Of a stretch of DNA of 64,000 nucleotides, positions 58,322-64,000 are shown piece after piece. The stretch is from Dactylorhiza incarnata. Taxonomy: Eukaryota > Streptophyta > Magnoliopsida > Asparagales > Orchidaceae. The position numbers and the translations under genes are program-made. Positions within the stretch are counted from its first letter, which is position 1; the number at the start of each line of letters is the position of its first letter. The stretch spans positions 10,062,001-10,126,000 of the forward strand of contig JAWHQI010000072.1 of the NCBI GenBank assembly GCA_033032865.1, read 5' to 3'. The notes beneath the pieces were generated by a model that had not been told where the DNA came from, searched no databases, and saw only the letters and a program-made list of their open reading frames with translations.

Positions 58322-58816
58322 CTTGTGGTTGTAGGAGTCTGCGATGTAAACTTGAAAATCTGTGCCATAGAAGACACCCAAGGGATGTTGAAAAAGGGCA
58401 TCTGAGCCAACTCCATCGCGATCTCCAAACCGCCAGAATATGGACAGCACAATCAAAATTTATCATAAAATCATCCATAAATGGCCGCATGGAGTAGATA
58501 CTAAACTTGCAGAAATGCAGTCGGCAATATAATCAAACTTACACATTGTTTAGCTATTATGAGTGTCAGACAATTACCTTAAACAAATTATCCAGAATTA
58601 ATGAATCTCCTCATGCTAAAAATCTTGTTCCTCCTGTTTTCAAATTAACAGCTTGAATGGAACTGCTCTCGCTATCAGCAACATAAAATACCTGGGAGTC
58701 AATCGTAGATAAGTTTAGCTAAGCTACACATGATGATTTTATTATAAGGAGGAATTGAACAAATTACCAGGAGAAAGTGATCTCCCAGAAGTTGTGCAAA
58801 GGATGTAGATGAGGAA
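58322..58816 (-). pseudogene. SOQ1: SOQ1-like gene fragment: three NHL-region exons captured by the CACTA element
   Basis: SOQ1 is a thylakoid protein (HAD, thioredoxin-like and NHL beta-propeller parts) that limits photoprotective quenching. Three minus-strand exons keep plant splice sites: a (58816-58768, SSSTSFAQ...), b (58691-58578, VFYVADSESSSIQAVNLKTG), c (58429-58322, FGDRDGVGSDALFQHPLGVF then VYIADSYNHK). These correspond, in order and phase, to consecutive exons in the SOQ1 NHL propeller. Lesions: TGA at 58611-58613 in exon b (FLA*GD, Gly expected), a lost AG acceptor before exon c, and substitutions such as LLGD in exon a. No HAD or thioredoxin part is present. Introns are retained, so capture was at the DNA level rather than through an mRNA. 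Confidence 0.8.
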
Positions 58817-58975
58817 CTGCAGTGACATATAAACATCAAATTATTAGTGGGAAATCGGCCAGCTAGGAACCTAGAGAATGTCAAAATCTCATATCATGCA
58901 CAAAGCCAAGTGATTTTGAAAACTGTTTTTCATAACAGGAGGAACAAATAGCTATATCCCTGGGTTCTCTCTCTA

Positions 58976-59117
<142 letters not shown>

Positions 59118-59124
59118 CAGCTCT

Positions 59125-59190
59125 GCACGGGCTTCGCCCGTGCTCGCTGACTCTTAGCGGGCTGCGCCCGCGTTCGAGCGGGCTGAGCCA
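59125..59190. repeat. GC-rich hairpins next to the microsatellite
   Basis: GCACGGGC-TTC-GCCCGTGC (59125-59143) is a perfect 8-bp stem with a 3-base loop, followed by GCGGGC-TGC-GCCCGC near 59157-59171. The sequence up to about 59320 ('gaccgcgcccacattttagc') looks like a separate small element, not identified. Confidence 0.75.
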
Positions 59191-59569
59191 ACATATGAGC
59201 ATGGAATAAATGTGCATTTGTAGAGATGAGAAATTTTGAGAGTTTCGCGCGGATCTAAGCAGACCGCGCCCACATTTTAGCATGTAGCACCCGCATATAA
59301 ATCTCGTGCCCACATTGATCTAACAAAAAATCCTACTACAGACTATCATGTTAGATTAATTACTAATAATAAAGGAGCACAATTCCTATTAAACATGCTA
59401 GATTAATTACTAAAAAAAATTTGAAGCAACGGGAAGACGTGATAAAAACCTTAGATAACGACACATTTATCTAAACGTTCAAAGCAAAGATCAAAACTTA
59501 AAGCTACAAAGTTAAGGCATAGCTTTTAAAAAAGGATCTCTCACACATATTAATAAAAAAAATATACGC

Positions 59570-60049
59570 AACCAAGTTAAGGCATTGTGAAGGGCTAAAA
59601 TTTGATGGAGTTGCTTTTAGGAAGTACATTTGGTCTCCCAATCTTTTGAGTCTCAATCTTGATCCTCCATTGTCTGATTGGCAATTGAACTTTGCCCAAA
59701 GGACTCCCCCTTCAATCTCAATGGTGTCATTCTGAGAACCAAAGCATTCAGTTGTTTTTTCATTTGTCCAGGTTGTGATAGGGCACGGTCTATATGATTT
59801 AACCACGATCTAATAATCCCCAAATCAGTTACAATATCATAACATTGATCATGAATTTTTTTACAATATTAAGATATAAATCACAAAATTACAAAAAAAA
59901 TAGATAGATGATGCAATTTAGCATATTTTGAAGCCTATTGTCACAAGTATCCTCTAACTTAAAGTGCAAGTTATACCTGTTCAGCTGGCCAGTTGTAAAC
60001 CATTGACATCATTTCTCCACGATCTGCTGCAATGTAGGTTGGTGTTACT
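59570..60049 (-). pseudogene. unrecognised captured gene fragment, two spliceable exons
   Basis: Exon 1 (60049-59977) reads VTPTYIAADRGEMMSMVYNW + PAEQ and ends at a GTATAA donor. Exon 2 (59809 to about 59610) begins in the same phase after a TTAG acceptor and reads IVVKSYRPCPITTWTNEKTT then ECFGSQNDTIEIEGGVLWAK. The in-phase join and lack of stops suggest a real gene of origin, but I do not recognise the family. It lies just upstream (minus direction) of the SOQ1 exons and does not match any part of SOQ1 I know, so it is probably a second capture. Confidence 0.5.
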
Positions 60050-60060
60050 CTGTTTTCCCA

Positions 60061-61160
60061 AAAAAAGTCATTCATTCAAAACTTATGCAGTTTTTTTAAA
60101 TAGCATTTTATAAAGAGATTTCATAATTTCTTATGTAGCAAATGCTTTCACTCTCAGTACATGGCCAGAATTATGAAACAAAATTTATTCAAGTGAAGCG
60201 TAATATAAATGCCTAATTCAGATATCCATCCATGACAACTCACGACCAGAACTAGAAAATAGAAAGAAATGGAATAAATTCCTGCATCCAGCTAAAGCTT
60301 GGGAGTAGAAAAAGAGGTTATCCAGAATTTCAACCAAGAAAATATTTCTTATAGAGTTCACTGCATGCCAAAAACATGCAATTAATAAAATATCCTCTCC
60401 AATAAAAACTTCCCCATGATGAATAAACACTAATTTGGCAAAATTAATTTTGTCAAAGCTTCTCTTACACATTTCATCGAATAAGTGAGTGTCAATCATG
60501 TAAATGACATCAAAATATTTACCTTCAATCCAAACTTGGAGAAGAAAACCTGGGAAACCTGTAAATGACAAATCTAAATATTATGACATCAAAAATCCAA
60601 ACTTGAGTTCATGCTTGCCCGTAGCTGGTTGCCCTCCCACTTCCAAAAATCGTGAGCAGAAATGTGGTCGTTCCTCTCTAACCCTAAGAAGTCGACTCTG
60701 CAACAGAGTTGTTTGATGTATGCCTGGAAAATAGAGAGAAAGCGGAGAGGGAGAGAGAGGGTAGAGGGAAAAAGAAGCAGAAAATGAAGAAATCCCACCT
60801 TCCTCTTTCCAGCAACTCCGGGCAGCAGCGGGCGGCAGCGGGCGGCAGCGGGCGGCAGCGGGTAAGAGCATGTGGAAATACCGAAGAAGACGTAGAGGAG
60901 GAAGAAGGAGGAGGAGATTCCTACATTGAAAACTGACGGCGCTGCAACATGTCGCGGTGAGAAGACGAGGCGTGCTCTTCTCCTGCGCGATTTTGGAAAA
61001 CCTAGTGGGAGATGAATTTAGAAGCCCGTATGATGTATTAAGGGAATAAGGTAAAATTTTGGGGGGAATTTTTCCCTCCATAATTATTATATTATTATTT
61101 TTTATAGTGTTCAAAATAAATAAAAATTTAAAAGAATGTACCTTTTGAAATGCAGATTTA
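60061..61160. other. CACTA body, unassigned
   Basis: 60218-60571 is AT-rich with a short minus frame lacking motifs. 60800-60860 contains 'gcagcgggcg' repeats. A minus frame over 60581-61312 is Leu/Pro/Ala-rich and crosses the MITE boundary, so it is not called. The GC-rich part may be a captured promoter or first exon. Confidence 0.4.
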
Positions 61161-61379
61161 GGCTTCATTTGTTTGGGTGGGAGGAGACGCCCGGCGGGAG
61201 GAGAAGCGGCGGGAGGAACTGCAGGGGCGAGGCTGCAGTTCGAAAAGGAGGTTTTGGCCCCCGTTTTCCATAGCGCGCGGGAGGAAACGCCGGAAACGGA
61301 ACGGCGTTCCATTTGTTTACCCGCCTTCCTCCTGCGTTTGCCCTAAACGGCGACTGCAAAAGCCTAACCAAATGAATCC
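61161..61379. mobile_element. Tourist-like MITE, 219 bp, inside the CACTA element
   Basis: Ends GGCTTCATTTGTTTGGG and (reverse complement) GGATTCATTTGGTTAGG, flanked by TTA on both sides (61158-61160 and 61380-61382). GC-rich body. Confidence 0.8.
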
Positions 61380-62234
61380 TTAATATACAAAAAATTTTGA
61401 CCCCGGACCCCGCATGTCGCTGCCCCCTTGACCTCGTTCATTGAGCGGGTAGAGAAACCCCCAAAAACTTTGTGCGAGGTCGGGATATTTCATCTTGGAC
61501 TATTCGACTAATTAGCTCAGCGGCATTATTCTCTTCATTGTTATTGCGACTCGGCGCCTATCTCGGAACATTCGCATAACAACTCTAGTTATCTTCATTA
61601 TTATCGTTACTAAGCTCATTCTTTAGACCATTCGTCTTTTAGCGCATCGACGTGGTCTTTTTCGTCTATCAATGCATTAATGTAGTCCTTTTCTTTGGAG
61701 CATTCGTCTGCATACTTCAATATTGCACTGAATGTCTACATATTAATTTTATCTTTCGTGTATAGTAACTTATTGATTAAACTACTCGTACATGGAATTC
61801 ACCTTATTCGCCTTTTTCTATAAGAATAACATATTCAGTACCTTATTAATTGGAATTACGCTATGAGTATGATGAGGTACGGTTCTTATTTCTTATAGAA
61901 AAGGCTAGCAGTAATTGGTAATTTATATAGTAACTATTAAACAACGAAGAATGCGCTCAAGCCGGAGCTCAGGAAAATCGTCAAAGAGCAGGCTATTAGA
62001 AGCCAATAATGTTGATATATATATATGTTCTATAATGGATTCACTTTGGATCATTCAGTAGATCGATATCGATTGTGGTGAATCAACAATAGTTCTGATC
62101 TTAGATTGATATATTTACGCATATGCTGTGAATGAAAAAGATAAATTAATGTTTAAATTAACACATTAATATATTTACGCTTATGTTATGAATAAAAAAA
62201 ACTAAATTTTAGTCAATTATCTCATACTACTTTT
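61380..62234. other. CACTA body, AT-rich, no gene seen
   Basis: 61440-61900 has repeated 'cattcgtct'/'tagtccttttc' phrases but no frame. Confidence 0.5.
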
Positions 62235-62489
62235 TTGCCACGGCCAAAAACAGTGGCTAATACTTATGTATTTACCACGAATTAGGAAATCGTGGCTAAT
62301 AGTATCTTTTTAGCCATGAATTATATAAACCGTGGCTAATAATTTCTTCTTTTGCCACGAATTAGGTTTCCGTGGCTAATACTTACTTATTAGCCACGAA
62401 TTATGGGACGTGACTAATACTTAACTATTAGCCACGATTTTGACCCGTGGCAAAAAAAAGTGTGGCTAAAAGTCATTTTTCTAGTAGTG
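62235..62489. repeat. CACTA right end: subterminal repeats and TIR
   Basis: Alternating 'ttgccacgaattagg' and 'cgtggctaatactta' motifs, about 10 cores, ending in 'tttttctagtagtg'. Confidence 0.9.
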
Positions 62490-62962
62490 TGGGCATAACT
62501 CATAAGAGTATTTGAAGTATGGGAAGAAACCATTGTGACTCTCTCAATGGGGATGCTTGGGAAAATACTCACAACACGACATATTAAAACCAACAACGGT
62601 GCACCCATCTGCGGGCGGGCAGCCTCTGCTACAATAAGAAGAGCATCAAGGCAAGCAAGCTGTGAAAGTCCCAAGGGGGAAGGGTCTAAGTCTGTCGATG
62701 GAGGCCCTCATAACATGGCAAATACATAAGAGAAATATCCATGACGCTTGTATAACTTTTGGTGAATAGGGTCATTTGGGGTTATAGACACCAATGCAGG
62801 CATTGGAGAGCCTCACACTGAGATAAGTTGAGTGTGGTCAACGACATCACTGCCTCAACATTCTGTGCATATCAACCCTGTTCTGTCTTAGTCTCACCAA
62901 CTGAAATATCAAATTTGATGGTGGGAAGCGTGCGTATCATGGTCGCCCCCTGACCAATGTTG
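62490..62962 (+). other. second Tat-type element, decayed stretch between gag and protease
   Basis: No readable motif. Confidence 0.4.
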
Positions 62963-63240
62963 GAAAACATCATTCTCCCTGTAAACATGGGGGATCCCAC
63001 ACAGCTAACTCATCATGTGAAATTCATCATCATGCAATATGACTAGGTATACATCACCATATTTGACAGTCCCCTACTAGATGCCTTCCAGGCCGTTGCT
63101 TCCACCCTACACCATTCTATAAAGTTCTCCACTCCGACGTAATGGGGATTATCATAGGGGGCCGAGAATCATCTCACCACTGCTACCTTCTTCAACATCA
63201 ACTTTGACATGAAGGATAAAATCAGCATGGGAGAACTTTA
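62963..63240 (+). pseudogene. Tat-type aspartic protease region, C-terminal remnant
   Basis: The plus-strand frame reads ENIILPVNMGDPTQ, HHVKFIIMQYD, stop, VYITIFDSPLLDAFQAVAST + LHHSIKFST. In Tat-type elements the end of the protease has LPV.FG..., F.VV....YN.ILGRP.L..L.AV.ST.HL..KFPT.. in this order. TAG near 63043 and TAA near 63142 break it. The active-site DTG would lie upstream and is not readable. Confidence 0.65.
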
Positions 63241-63465
63241 AGAGCCACCCCCACATCAGGGGAGTCATGTATCTGTTTTATTTTTTAGCATTAATATCTT
63301 GTATTCATCACATCACGACCGCCAAAAATAATTCAAATAACCTCACTTATCTTATATATGTTATTTTGCGACCTAGAGGTTTCAAACCTTGACCATGAGC
63401 ATCAAAGCGGCCACTTCCATGACCAGAAGATAATTACATTTGATTCATTTATGTTTAAAGGATTT

Positions 63466-64000
63466 TGTGTCCCCAACTAGAAAGGGCATGCCCCTATGTC
63501 GTGTGGTAAACTCAGTCATCCTGTCGGAGAGGGCCTACCTTCTCTGTGACTAGGCGGGAATTACGCTCCCTTCATTATCTCCAAAGGAGCTTGTGTCACT
63601 AGTCATAAAGGGCATGCCTCCTACGTTGTGTGGTAACTCGGTCCAGTCGTAGATGGACTTACCTCCTTTACGACCGAGCGGGAACCATGTTCCCTTCATT
63701 ATCTCTAAAGAATACAATGTCCCCGGTCAGAGAGGGTCTGCCCCCTATGTCGTGTGGTAAACTCGGTTCTCCGGTCCGAGAGGATCTGCTACTCTTTGCG
63801 ACCGGGAGGGGACCAAATTCCCTTTGTTATCTCCAAAGGATTTGATATCCACTAGTAAGAAAGGGTATTCCCCATACGTCATGCAGTAAACTCGGTCCTC
63901 CAGTCGGAGAGGGAATGCCACTTCTTTGATCGGGCAGGAACCACATTCCATTTGTTACCTCCAAAGAATCCAATGACCCGGTCGAAAAGGTTCAACCCCT
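63466..64000. repeat. tandem array, ~125-bp unit, over 4 copies, continues past the edge
   Basis: Each unit has 'agaaagggNatgcc..ctatgtcgtgtggtaaactcggt', 'gaccgggcgggaacca' and 'ttcattatctccaaaggat'. Boundaries lie near 63466, 63591, 63717, 63845 and 63970. Copies are about 75-85% alike by eye. Its position after the pol region parallels the arrays at 13135-14275 in the first Tat-type element. Confidence 0.88.

Noticed and set aside
60581..61312. A 243-codon minus frame with Leu/Pro/Ala-rich segments
   Set aside because: It crosses the boundary of the Tourist-like MITE at 61161 and includes a gcagcgggcg repeat. No domain recognised.

Overview
This is plant nuclear DNA, almost certainly from the repeat-rich part of an angiosperm chromosome. 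It holds Ty1/copia, Ty3/gypsy Tat-type and Athila-type retrotransposons, a Mutator-like element with FAR1-type transposase and Ulp1 genes, a CACTA element, Tourist-like and hAT-like MITEs, and two recognisable plant gene fragments (a 2-oxoglutarate dioxygenase and SOQ1). There is no bacterial-style gene organisation and I see no intact host gene. All coding sequences are broken or partial. Nearly all of the window can be read as a stack of transposon insertions, many of which keep exact ends and target-site duplications (TSDs).

Layout. 1-1176: 5' end of a minus-strand copia element (gag start, PBS, 968-bp LTR). 1383-8367: a Mutator-like element (MULE) with ~185-bp TIRs and two convergent degenerate genes, a Ulp1/C48 protease gene (+) and a FAR1/MULE transposase (-). 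8655-9105: 32-bp minisatellite. 9899-16168: complete non-autonomous Tat-type gypsy element (TSD ATAAT) with gag only, two internal tandem arrays, and LTRs carrying an array of GC-rich palindromes. 16169-19650: AT-rich DNA with palindromes, a Tourist-like MITE and the first two exons of a 2-oxoglutarate/Fe(II) dioxygenase. 19660-33337: a four-layer nest. A Tat-like solo LTR holds a hAT-like MITE, which holds a minus-strand copia element (19879-31744, TSD TAAAT), whose left LTR holds a plus-strand copia element (19909-25812). 33338-55082: remains of a minus-strand Athila-type element whose gag is split by a 17.9-kb insertion (36943-54804, TSD GGGAC). That insertion looks like a LARD, with 5.34-kb LTRs, a 3.66-kb non-coding interior and a later 3.5-kb tandem duplication. 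55083-64000: a second, decayed Tat-type element (LTR, PBS, gag and protease remnants, tandem repeats) interrupted by a complete non-autonomous CACTA element (57435-62489, TSD TGG). The CACTA element contains exons of SOQ1, exons of an unrecognised gene, a long AC microsatellite and a Tourist-like MITE.

How the parts work together. The autonomous-type elements (two copia elements, MULE) have complete domain sets but carry nonsense codons or frameshifts. The Tat-type and LARD-like elements lack pol and would depend on proteins supplied in trans. The order of insertion follows from the nesting: Athila before LARD and before the second Tat element; second Tat before CACTA; CACTA before its MITE; Tat solo LTR before hAT MITE, before minus copia, before plus copia.

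Limits: identifications rest on reading motifs by eye. No database search was possible, so lineage names are less certain than structural calls.
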